Shown here piece by piece: positions 7,492 to 15,200 of a stretch of 18,983 bases of DNA. The position numbers were made by a program, and so were the translations under genes. The number at the start of each line of letters is the position of its first letter. The first letter of the stretch is position 1. The notes under the pieces were generated by a model. The model did not search any database. It worked only from the letters and a program-made list of their open reading frames with translations, and was not told where the DNA came from. Source of the DNA: JAAKFL01 sp964629645 (lineage in GTDB: Bacteria > Chlamydiota > Chlamydiia > Chlamydiales > SLFE01); NCBI GenBank assembly GCA_964629645.1, contig CAZVSU010000051.1, forward strand, positions 1 through 18,983. Direction: 5' to 3'.

Positions 7492-7803
7492 ATGTCAATT
7501 TCATTTAATACTATGGTGCAAGCAGCGAAATGGTCTGCTCTATTAATTGTTCCCGCCCTCGTCGCTAACGAAGGGACAAAAAGAGTTTTAGATCTCGCGA
7601 AAAAACACCATATCATCAGTAATACACTAGCGGATAAGTACGCAAATTACGCACGCGGAAGCGTCTATACCCTTGCGACTCTCTTTTCAGCACGAGTCCT
7701 CGCGATTCCTTTTGAAGGGGCGGTGATCTTTAACGGCTTGGTTGCCGCGAGTCAAGTATTCGCTAAGCACTTCGGTGTCGATGTCAATTTTAACGTGAAC
7801 TAA
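7492..7803 (+). CDS. Small hypothetical protein, possibly membrane-associated
   Basis: This is a 103-aa protein of unknown family. It has a mildly hydrophobic stretch near the N-terminus (about residues 13-26, WSALLIVPALVAN) and two further hydrophobic stretches at about 59-72 and 76-90. A basic helical part lies between them (TKRVLDLAKKHH). The end is DVNFNVN. It could be a small membrane or peripheral protein. It is the only gene in the window with a perfect -35 box, a palindromic operator candidate and a strong ribosome-binding site together, so it is probably well expressed and regulated. It is followed by about 77 bp before the sugar transferase. I see no motif that gives a function. Confidence 0.75.
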   Translation: MSISFNTMVQAAKWSALLIVPALVANEGTKRVLDLAKKHHIISNTLADKYANYARGSVYTLATLFSARVLAIPFEGAVIFNGLVAASQVFAKHFGVDVNFNVN

Positions 7804-7819
7804 GAATGAGCTTATCGTC

Positions 7820-7846
7820 TTGATGAAAAAGGAGACGATCTATAGT
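7820..7846 (+). promoter_or_regulatory. Weak promoter candidate before the sugar transferase
   Basis: TTGATG (7820-7825) and TATAGT (7841-7846) lie 15 bp apart, which is shorter than ideal. Transcription would start near 7853, about 28 nt before ATG 7881. An AAGGAG at 7829-7834 inside it is not usefully spaced to ATG 7881. Confidence 0.25.
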
Positions 7847-7880
7847 ATGGCCTCAAGACACTTCGATTTGACACCGGACT

Positions 7881-8546
7881 ATGGAAAACTCTGCACATTT
7901 ACACAATCTCAAGACTGCCCCTGGCCAAATCCGCCATCTGCCGCTGAAGCGCATCTTCGACATCGCATTCAGCGTGGCGGTTTTGGCCTTGGGAGCTCCT
8001 GTTTTTCTCCTTATTGCGTTTTTGGTCCGCCTGTCATCGCCGGGTCCTATCATGTTCTCCCACGAAAGGATTGGCCGGGGGGGAAAGCGGTTTCGCTGTT
8101 TGAAATTTCGGACGATGTATCCCGACGCAGAAAATCGCCTCCACGATCTTTTAAAGGACAATCCTCACTTGAAAGAGGAGTGGCAGCGCTGCCGCAAACT
8201 GAAAAATGATCCCAGAGTGACCACGATCGGACGTTTCCTCAGGCAAACATCGCTCGATGAATTGCCTCAATTCCTCAACGTCTTAAAAGGAGACCTAAGC
8301 GTTGTCGGGCCAAGACCTGTGACAGAAGAGGAGCTGATCCGGGAATTCGGTCCTCACGCCAACCGCTTTCTCACTGTGCGGCCGGGTCTCACGGGCCCAT
8401 GGCAGGTGTCGGGACGCAGCGACACGACATACCAAAAAAGAGTGCGCTTCGACATTCACTACATTCGCCATCGCTCTTTTTTTTGGGATCTCTACCTCAT
8501 CTTTCGGACCATCCCTGCAATGATTTCGGCTCGCGGTGCGTACTAA
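7881..8546 (+). CDS. Bacterial sugar transferase (polyprenyl-phosphate sugar-1-phosphate transferase)
   Basis: The family moves a sugar-1-phosphate from a nucleotide sugar onto undecaprenyl phosphate at the inner face of the cytoplasmic membrane, the first step of a surface glycan. At 221 aa it is the short, monotopic form without the multi-helix N-terminal region of WcaJ. It has a basic start and one hydrophobic re-entrant or membrane segment (about 26-50). SPGPIMFSHERIG (53-65) and KFRTMYPDAE (75-84) follow. The catalytic Asp-Glu pair is in SLDELPQFLNVLKGDLS (Asp126, Glu127), then VGPRP (142-146) and GLTGPWQVSGRS (169-180). An in-frame TGA at 7869-7871 fixes ATG 7881 as the first start, with no clear ribosome-binding site. 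Sugar specificity is not readable. The ugd enzyme nearby could feed the same glycan. Confidence 0.9.
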   Translation: MENSAHLHNLKTAPGQIRHLPLKRIFDIAFSVAVLALGAPVFLLIAFLVRLSSPGPIMFSHERIGRGGKRFRCLKFRTMYPDAENRLHDLLKDNPHLKEEWQRCRKLKNDPRVTTIGRFLRQTSLDELPQFLNVLKGDLSVVGPRPVTEEELIREFGPHANRFLTVRPGLTGPWQVSGRSDTTYQKRVRFDIHYIRHRSFFWDLYLIFRTIPAMISARGAY

Positions 8547-9057
8547 ACAAGACACAGTCCGTCTGATCGGCGCTTTTATTTTTGCCCTCATCCCCTTTCT
8601 TATCTGCGAGCCCCTTTTACCCGGCTGGACCTTGACGTACTTTGCCCCGTTTCTTGTGATCTCCTATTACAAAAAACCGATGATCACCTCCCTTTGGCTC
8701 GCACTCATTTGCGGCACTTTGATGGACTTGGCATCGTCAACGCGCCATTTAGGGCTCCACGCTTTGACTTACGTGATGACAAGCGGCCTGCTCTATGGCC
8801 AAAAAAAACATTTCTTTGAGGACCGGATCTCAACGATTCCACTGATGACCTTTTTTTTTTCTGTGCTCTCCACGCTCTTTCACGTTCCCCTTTACCTAAT
8901 GCTCGAAGGGCCGCTCCTCTTTTCTCCCCTTTGGTGGACAAGAGACCTCATCATCATGCCGGGAATTGATGCGTTCTACGGTTTGGTCGGGTTCACCCTG
9001 CCGGGATTCTTTCTTCCGCGCAGCTCCCGCCGGCACTATTTTATGGACGAACAATGA
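8536..9057 (+). CDS. MreD-like integral membrane protein
   Basis: This 173-aa protein is almost wholly hydrophobic, with about five membrane segments (near residues 10-27, 33-43, 49-65, 101-122 and 140-160). A central stretch, GTLMDLASSTRHLGLHALTY, resembles the conserved Asp-containing segment of MreD, the membrane partner of MreB and MreC in the cell-wall elongation machinery. Size also fits MreD (about 160-170 aa). The start is GTG 8536, inside the last codons of the sugar transferase (11-nt overlap), which argues for one transcript. No good ribosome-binding site is present. Other small multi-spanning proteins could look the same, and mreB or mreC are not next to it, so I leave the symbol empty. 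Confidence 0.6.
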   Translation: MRTKQDTVRLIGAFIFALIPFLICEPLLPGWTLTYFAPFLVISYYKKPMITSLWLALICGTLMDLASSTRHLGLHALTYVMTSGLLYGQKKHFFEDRISTIPLMTFFFSVLSTLFHVPLYLMLEGPLLFSPLWWTRDLIIMPGIDAFYGLVGFTLPGFFLPRSSRRHYFMDEQ

Positions 9058-9188
9058 ATCGCGAAAGGCAGCCTTTAGCAGAAAAGATGCGGCCCACTAC
9101 GACAAAAACGGCGTTAAGCACATTAACCTCATATCTGCGCTCCGAAAAACCGGTCCGGGGATCCGATGCTGACGCAGCTCTTGATTAG
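9054..9188 (+). CDS. Possible 44-aa small ORF coupled to the MreD-like gene
   Basis: An ATG at 9054 overlaps the stop of the MreD-like gene in an ATGA and opens a 44-codon frame ending at TAG 9186-9188. The product would be polar, basic and threonine-rich, with no membrane segment and no known motif. The ATGA coupling is the only argument for it. It has no ribosome-binding site and the frame is short enough to arise by chance. Confidence 0.2.
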   Translation: MNRERQPLAEKMRPTTTKTALSTLTSYLRSEKPVRGSDADAALD

Positions 9189-9389
9189 TTTTCAAGAAGG
9201 CTCGAAGGGGGTGAAGACCGCCTCTGCTGTTGCAGCCAAGGAGAGCCATGAGAGGCTCGGATCGCCTGAGGGAGAGTGCGCGGCTAATAGCCGCGGAGTC
9301 AACGTCCTTCGGCTCCCCGAATGGCTTTTCAGGACAAAACTATTTTCCAAGCGAAATGAAAAGCGTATTTCGAGAAGCTGAGGGAAGCG
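9058..9389. other. Gene-poor stretch with three consecutive hairpins
   Basis: About 330 bp lie between the MreD-like gene and the convergent exported-protein pair. I see no convincing gene. Frames at 9054-9188 and 9166-9381 are open but unlike any family. Three perfect stems follow one another: GAGCC/GGCTC (9243-9258, 6-nt loop), CGCGGCT/AGCCGCG (9279-9295, 3-nt loop) and TTCGG/CCGAA (9308-9321, 4-nt loop). None is followed by a T tract on either strand, so they are not standard intrinsic terminators. A structured RNA, a 3' end element of one of the converging transcripts, or a decayed gene are all possible. It does not show RNase P, tmRNA or signal-recognition-particle RNA hallmarks. Confidence 0.35.
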
Positions 9390-9806
9390 TCAAGATCCTC
9401 GTAGACAGTTCCAAATTCTCGACGCTTTGATATCTTCTATGGCATCAAACATTTCATAAATTTGACGCGTCTCCTTCACTCCGTGCTGCCTTAAGACGAA
9501 CCCGAAACTTTCGATCATCGCCTCGCGGGTGATCGCTCCGATCACAACTTTTTGTTCGGGGGGGTTGAAGGGGTTTCGTTCTAAAGCGGCCGCTTTTTGC
9601 TGGATCTGCACTTCGATCAGAGGTTTCTGGCGCACCAAAGCGCGGTTGATTCCTTCCCACTCTCCGGGGGGCACCCGAAACCGCTCGAGCACTTGGTTCA
9701 CGATATCGCGCGGAAACGGATCGTCTGCATAGAGCTCTTGACAAGGAGTCTGCGCCCAGCCCTGGACGCAGACGCAAAACACGACAAGAAAACCGAGAGC
9801 GCGCAT
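9390..9806 (-). CDS. Exported small protein, paralogue of the 9806-10267 product
   Basis: This 138-aa protein has a signal peptide (hydrophobic core about residues 3-16, likely cut near the Gly-Trp-Ala at 16-18). The mature part is helical, starts at Cys22 and ends near Cys134. It aligns without a gap to the neighbouring protein from first to last cysteine. Shared features are FP, NP, GV and the C-terminal Arg-x-x-x-Cys. The cysteines could form a disulfide in the periplasm. An ATG at 9806 overlaps the upstream stop in a TGATG, typical of translational coupling. A TTG one codon earlier (9809) is a poorer start. No family is recognised and no enzyme motif is seen. Confidence 0.75.
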   Translation of the reverse strand: MRALGFLVVFCVCVQGWAQTPCQELYADDPFPRDIVNQVLERFRVPPGEWEGINRALVRQKPLIEVQIQQKAAALERNPFNPPEQKVVIGAITREAMIESFGFVLRQHGVKETRQIYEMFDAIEDIKASRIWNCLRGS

Positions 9807-10267
9807 CAATTGACCGCGTTATCGGTTGGAACTTCGGGAAGGCGCCCTTCTTTTCGGCATTGATCGAAACGCTGAATTCTCATCTGCTGAATCTCGTCTA
9901 GCATTTGACTGATCGTTTGCTGGTCGGTCACCCCGTTATTCACAAGCGTTTCGGTGAACACTTCCGCAAGCGAATCGCGAAAAAGTTTCGCCCGTTCGCT
10001 TTCGGCCCGTACATCTTCCAATGGATTGGGATTCATGTTCCTTGCTTTTCGCCCGATAAGCTGAACGACCTCGGGATCAGAGTCATACAGTGAGTCGGCG
10101 ATCGTCTGCGCTGTCTCTTGGGGGATATCGTGGTCATTGAGGACATCGAGCACAAAAGTTTTGGGGAAGAACTTAAACATCACGTCTTGACTGCAATCGG
10201 TCTCGGCTCCTGAGAGAAAGCCGGCCGCAGCAGTTAAAAATGCTAAAGTGAGCATTTTGGTTTTCAT
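9806..10267 (-). CDS. Exported small protein, first of a tandem paralogous pair
   Basis: This 153-aa protein has a clear signal peptide (Lys-rich start, hydrophobic core about 5-19, cut near Ser-Gly-Ala at 19-21). The mature domain is an acidic helical bundle bounded by Cys25 and Cys137, the same 112-residue spacing as in its neighbour. It has a 16-residue polar tail that the neighbour lacks. ATG 10267 is set by an AAGGAG 5 nt upstream (complement of 10273-10278) and follows a promoter on the same strand. The pair forms a two-gene operon divergent from folD. The cellular site is probably the periplasm. Function is unknown. Confidence 0.78.
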   Translation of the reverse strand: MKTKMLTLAFLTAAAGFLSGAETDCSQDVMFKFFPKTFVLDVLNDHDIPQETAQTIADSLYDSDPEVVQLIGRKARNMNPNPLEDVRAESERAKLFRDSLAEVFTETLVNNGVTDQQTISQMLDEIQQMRIQRFDQCRKEGRLPEVPTDNAVN

Positions 10268-10298
10268 AAAATCTCCTTATCGACAGTTTTTTTTAATT

Positions 10299-10328
10299 TG
10301 TATAACCCATGAGAGCGGCTTAGGTCAA
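10299..10328 (-). promoter_or_regulatory. Promoter of the exported-paralogue operon
   Basis: On the minus strand TTGACC (complement of 10323-10328, five of six) and TATACA (complement of 10299-10304, four of six) are 18 bp apart. The start would be near 10292, with a leader of about 25 nt holding the AAGGAG ribosome-binding site. Confidence 0.5.
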
Positions 10329-10341
10329 TCGGATTCGCATC

Positions 10342-10370
10342 TTGAATCATATCGGGCAATGGATTATGGT
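10342..10370 (+). promoter_or_regulatory. Weak promoter candidate for folD-apbE
   Basis: TTGAAT (10342-10347) and TATGGT (10365-10370), each four of six to consensus, are 17 bp apart. They would start transcription at about the folD ATG. An alternative -10, TATAAC (10301-10306), lies further upstream and overlaps the divergent -10 box. The choice is unresolved. Confidence 0.25.
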
Positions 10371-10376
10371 TTCTTT

Positions 10377-11249
10377 ATGGCATTATTAGACGGCAAAGCC
10401 ACCGCACTAGATCTTGGCAAGACCATAAGCAAAGAGATCGAAAGTCTTCCAGGAAGGCCCCCATGCCTCGCCGTCATTTTAGTCGGCGACGACGCCCCTT
10501 CCCAAATCTACGTCAACCGCAAAACAAAAACATGCGAAGAAGTGGGAATCCGCTCGATCAGACGCCACCTGAAAGCGACAGTCTCAGAAGACGACCTCCT
10601 CAAAGAAATTGACCGCCTCAACGTCAACCCCGAGGTGGACGGCATTCTCGTTCAACTTCCTTTGCCCGGCCATATCAATGCAAGCCGCGTCATGCGCTGG
10701 GTCGATCCCTGCAAAGATGTCGATGGGTTTCACCCCGAAAATGTTGGAAAAATGCTGATCGGCGAAGAAGACGGCTTTTTCCCCTGCACACCGCTTGGCA
10801 TCATGACCTTGATTCAATCGACTGACATCGAGCTCCCCGGAAAACACATTGTGATCGTCGGAAGAAGCAATATCGTGGGCAAACCTCTCGCTGCGATGCT
10901 TCTGCAAAAAGGAAAAGGGATCGACGCCACAGTGACAGTGGCGCATCGCTTTTCGCGGGACCTCAAAGAGATCACATCGCAAGCCGACATTCTGGTTGTG
11001 GCGATCGGCGTTCCTCGCAAGATCACGGGCGATATGATCAAAGAAGGGGCTGCGGTGATTGACGTCGGCATCAATCGCATCGAAGATCTGGCTCGGAAAA
11101 GCGGCTCCCGTCTTGTCGGCGACGTCGATTTTGAAGCGGCTCAGGAGAAGTGCTCTTACATCACCCCTGTTCCAGGAGGCGTGGGCCCTATGACCATTGC
11201 ATCGCTGATGCAAAACACTCTGAAAGCCTACCACCATTTTCAAAAATGA
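10377..11249 (+). CDS. folD: Bifunctional methylenetetrahydrofolate dehydrogenase/cyclohydrolase
   Basis: FolD interconverts 5,10-methylene-, 5,10-methenyl- and 10-formyl-tetrahydrofolate with NADP(H) in the cytoplasm, feeding purine and formyl-methionine synthesis. The 290-aa product has SQIYVNRKTKTCEEVG, which contains the catalytic Tyr45 and Lys49. It also has DGILVQLPLPGHI, the folate-site motif KDVDGFHPENVGK, the dinucleotide loop GRSNIVGKPL and the C-terminal signature TPVPGGVGPMT. The frame is open back to 10248, but the family N-terminus (start, then Leu-Asp-Gly-Lys) begins at ATG 10377. ATG 10359 would add six residues. Its TGA overlaps the apbE ATG (ATGA). I recall folD next to an apbE-like gene in Chlamydia trachomatis as well. 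Confidence 0.95.
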   Translation: MALLDGKATALDLGKTISKEIESLPGRPPCLAVILVGDDAPSQIYVNRKTKTCEEVGIRSIRRHLKATVSEDDLLKEIDRLNVNPEVDGILVQLPLPGHINASRVMRWVDPCKDVDGFHPENVGKMLIGEEDGFFPCTPLGIMTLIQSTDIELPGKHIVIVGRSNIVGKPLAAMLLQKGKGIDATVTVAHRFSRDLKEITSQADILVVAIGVPRKITGDMIKEGAAVIDVGINRIEDLARKSGSRLVGDVDFEAAQEKCSYITPVPGGVGPMTIASLMQNTLKAYHHFQK

Positions 11250-12277
11250 GAGCGCTCATTCTCCTTATCTTTTTGCTGACTGCCGGATGCCAATCCAAAA
11301 ATGGCGCTGTCACCCACTTTAGCGGCTCTGCAATGACAATGCGGTATCACGTTGTCGTCGGAGGAGAGCTGAGCCCGCAAGAGCGCGATCATGTCCAAAA
11401 AGCCATTGACGACACCTTTTATCTGATCCACCAAACCTTCAACCGCTTCAATCCACAGTCGGAACTGACAAAGCTCAACAGGCTGCCGGCAGGGCGAAAG
11501 CAGCCCCTCTCGAGCGAGCTGTCCACCCTTTTGGCTTTGACAGACAAAATGGCCGACCAAACCCAAGGGAAATTTGATCCGACAGTTTGGACTGTGCAGC
11601 GCGTCTGGAAAGAGGCGTTCGAAAAAAAAGAGCTCCCCGACCCCCAAGACTTAAAGCCCCTGGAGTCGGCGGCAGGGTGGCACTTTGTCCACATCCAGGA
11701 GCAGTTTTTTTGGAAAGAATGGGACTTGACAGCTCTCGATTTAAGCGGCATCGCCAAAGGGCATGGCATCGATCTTATTGCCGAGGCGTTGAATGCGCTT
11801 GGTTATCCGGATGTCTTTGTCGAATGGGGTGGTGAGATCAAGGCAACAGGCCAGCACCCGGAAGGGCGCCCCTGGACGATTGCCATCGCTCCTCCTTTTG
11901 AACAAGACCTCGACCACATGCTAGATGTCGTTCCTTTGAACAATCAAGGCGTTGCGACAAGCGGAGACTACCTGCAATATTGGGAAATCGGCGGCGAGGT
12001 CTACACCCATATTTTCAACCCCCTCACAAAAAAACCCCTCAAAAAAAGCGAGGGGGAGATTGTCAGTGTGACTGTATGCGCGCCGACATGCGCCATGGCC
12101 GACGCGCTTGCCACAGCCGCCATGACCTTCCCGACAGTCGAACAGGCAAAGTCGTGGGCCGGCCGCTTTGAAGAGGCCACATTTTGGGTGTTTTCACGCG
12201 ATCTGAGGGGAGATCGTCTTGAGCAGCTTCTTCCGATGAACGAGGATGTGATCTCTGACCGTTCCTTTCGGGACTGA
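11246..12277 (+). CDS. apbE: ApbE-family FAD:protein FMN transferase lipoprotein
   Basis: ApbE proteins attach FMN from FAD to a threonine or serine of target proteins, such as NqrB and NqrC of the Na+-translocating NADH:quinone reductase. The 343-aa product starts with a lipoprotein signal and lipobox LTAGC (Cys15), so it is anchored in a membrane facing the periplasm. Motifs are LDLSGIAKGHGIDL (164-177), FVEWGGEIKATG (191-202), TSGDY (238-242), THIFNPLTKKPL (254-265) and ADALATAAMTF (285-295), where the Asp would bind the metal. ATG 11246 overlaps the folD stop, so the two are translationally coupled. The family's usual HIIDP segment reads HIFNP here. The last 84 nt overlap the 3' end of the convergent giant gene. 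Confidence 0.88.
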   Translation: MRALILLIFLLTAGCQSKNGAVTHFSGSAMTMRYHVVVGGELSPQERDHVQKAIDDTFYLIHQTFNRFNPQSELTKLNRLPAGRKQPLSSELSTLLALTDKMADQTQGKFDPTVWTVQRVWKEAFEKKELPDPQDLKPLESAAGWHFVHIQEQFFWKEWDLTALDLSGIAKGHGIDLIAEALNALGYPDVFVEWGGEIKATGQHPEGRPWTIAIAPPFEQDLDHMLDVVPLNNQGVATSGDYLQYWEIGGEVYTHIFNPLTKKPLKKSEGEIVSVTVCAPTCAMADALATAAMTFPTVEQAKSWAGRFEEATFWVFSRDLRGDRLEQLLPMNEDVISDRSFRD

Positions 12278-15200
12278 CACTCTCTTCACTCCCCTCTGGA
12301 CCACAAAGCTGTCAAACCAATTAAGCTTCGCCCCTTTTAGAGCCCCCTTGATCGGCTGATGGTAGTCGGCCTCTGCAGCGTCAAAGTGTTCCCGGTCCAA
12401 AAGATCGATCGATTCGAGTATGAGCATCTTGAGGTAGTTTTGGAAGCCTTCTCGATCTTCTAGACGCAACACTTTTCCGACCACTTTGCGGACGCGCCAA
12501 TTCACAATAAATGAAACAGCCCAAAAAACGACTCTCAAGATGAATCTAAGAGGAGGAAATGTCGGCAAAGAGTGTTCGATTTGCTTATTCACAAATTGCA
12601 CCGCCTGCTCTTCGATCATTTTGTCGAGTTCTTTACGCTCTAGGTGTGACAAATCCCCTTTCACACCCATCATGGAGAGCAGCTTTTGTTTGCCGCCATT
12701 TGTGTTGTCCAACAAAGGAAGACTCTTCATAATTTCTGCATGTAGCTTCTCCTGCGCCGCATTTTCACCCATGCATGCCTTGAGTTTTTCGGAAAGCGCT
12801 GCCTCGAAGTTCACCGCACCGCTGACATCCAAGTTTCCTTTTAGGAATCGATCGGTCACATATGCGGCCCGAGTCGCGCATTTTGCAAGGAGCTGATCAT
12901 CGGTCAAAATATGGCGCAAGTTTTTAAGAAATGGAGACAAAGGCTCAATCTGCTTTTTCAATTCAGCGTCGATCTTTTCATCTAACCCGTTTTGTCGACG
13001 GATTGCGGGTATCAATTCATCGGGTATCAAGAAGCTCCTGAGGTCACGAGTGAGCTGATCCACATCATCGCAAGAAAAAATAGTGAGCAACTTTTCAGAC
13101 AAGGCTTCCATTTTACCATTGAAATCCACCTTGCCGGTTCGGGCTAACATTTGCCCGAACACCCATTGGATCAAGTCCTTAACAAAATTGTCACCGCCCA
13201 AGGGTTGCAAAAGTCCGGAAATCAAAGGATCAGAGCTGAGCTTTGAGAGAGCGTCGTTTAAAGGTCTGTCAACAAGGTCAATCAAATCTTCAGGAAGGTG
13301 ATCCTTTAGTGCCCTCTTCCCACCAAGGGCGCACTCCCTTAACACGGGAAGGTCTTCAGCAAGCACTGAGAGCTGCTCTGCCATCGGCTCTGCTGCTGCC
13401 TCTGCTAAGGAGGCGGCAAGAGAGTTGCGAAGCCGTTTCGGCACTGAGAGCAACTTTTTCTCTACTGTTTCTTTGATGAATTCTTTAACCGTTTCCGCCG
13501 ACACTCCTTCCTCTTTCTGTATGAAAGCCATCACATCAGTTGCAAAAGAAGCGATCAAGATTTTGACCTGCTCTTCTAGAAGGTCTTCTTCGTTAAAAGG
13601 TAAATTCTTTCCGATAAAAAGGGCCTTCACCGCATCCACCAATTCTCCTTTTGGGTTGAGGATCACGTTGAGACGGATATTCATCTTTTCTTTGGATCCG
13701 TCAGCCAGCTGGGAAAGGCACGCCTTCTCCAAGGAACTCAGGATGGGTGCGATCGCCGGATCCAAGCAGCGGCAAGCGGACTGGAACTCTTGATAGCGCC
13801 GATGATCAGCGACGCTTTTGTAAGCGCCGTATGCTTCCAATACATCGGAAAGGAAAGCCCGGACCTGTTTTTTCGCAAGCGCGCGGACTTTGTTTGTCAA
13901 ACCATTGCATCGAATAATAGAAGGCAGCGCATCATCTGCGAGAATATCTTCCATCGATTGATCTAAAAAAGCGTCAATTTGTTCCGGCGTCTTGAGGAGC
14001 GCCAAAAGCTCGAGGCCGAGGCTGTCGAGAAACGCCTCGAATGACTCAAACCTCTCCAAATAACGAGAAAGGATCAACAATGCGTACTGTTTTCCGAACC
14101 AAAGAGCAAATGACGTCTCCTTCGAAGGATCTGAAACCGTCTTTTCCAAGGCTCCTTGAACAACGCCTTTTAATAAAGGCTCTTTTTCGAGATCTTTCAT
14201 CAAATCCGGCACCTGCCCGGCAACACGTTTATCCAGTTGATCCATGAGCTTGACAGATTCGGTTTCATTAAGCGGCAAGCAGCTTTTAAGATGCGCTTGA
14301 TGATCGCCGCACGCGTTTTGCAAGTCGCTTGACAGGTAGAAGATTTGAGCGGCAAATGGGCGTGCGCCATAGGTTGCGGCAATATAAAGCAAGCGATCAA
14401 AAAGCCCGCTTGACAACCACTCTTTTAGCGTCTTTTCAGCCAGATTTTTGATGATGCTTTTTGCCTTTTCAAGCCTGAGGCAGTGGATGAAGAATTCTTT
14501 TGCAGCGTCTATATTTTCTTTTTTATCACAGATCAATGTCTCATATTCCTGCACGAGGATTTTATCCCGGCAAAGTAATTTAAAGGCGCGCACACAACTG
14601 TCCCCATCGCACAGACCGTTCTTTTTAAATACATTACTGCCTTCTTTGATCGCCTTCAAGCGATAAGAGTCCATAGTTGTCGGATCGACATCCGGAACCG
14701 TTTCGGCAGTTTCGTAGGTGTATCGTAAAAGTGCAAAGTGAACGCCGGTTGCGTCATCGCAACCATCGACTCGACTGTTAAATTCATCGTCCAACTCATT
14801 AATTCCGCTCAGGACGGTCTTTAGAACTCCTCCCATTAACTGCGCCGTCTTCTGGTCGACAGTCTCTTTTCCCTGATCTATTCGGATCAAAGACCCAAAA
14901 ATAACGGCTTTTAGATTTTTCATCAGCGGGCTTGTCTCGCTGAGATAAACCTCTAGCAAGCCATTAAAAACACGTCGTATCGTCTCTCCCGACTCCCCTT
15001 CGTATTGGTGCGTGGCTTGATCGACAAGACGTTTCACCTGATCAATCGGCGCTTGCACAAAAGGGTGGATAAATGCGTAAGAATCCTCAAGTTCCGAGAA
15101 GCGCTCGCTTGTCAGAATCTTGTCGGCTTTATCGGCAATTTCGAAGGAGTGAGAGATCCCCTCTTGAAGCCAATCAATCACTTGATCTCTTATGGTCCAT

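Noticed and set aside
7820..8209. 129-codon frame overlapping the sugar transferase in another frame, with an AAGGAG near its start
   Set aside because: The sugar-transferase frame carries the catalytic motifs throughout. The overlapping product is proline- and serine-rich and resembles nothing.
9166..9381. 71-codon plus-strand frame in the gene-poor stretch, with GGGG upstream
   Set aside because: No family resemblance, low-complexity composition, and it runs through the three hairpins. Support is too weak to call a gene.
10584..11243. 219-codon open frame on the minus strand opposite folD
   Set aside because: folD on the plus strand has all family motifs. The antisense frame is a codon-bias shadow with no recognisable protein character.
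12020..12055. A-rich CCCCTC/GAGGGG hairpin-like run resembling a terminator
   Set aside because: It lies inside the apbE coding frame and has no T tract after the stem.
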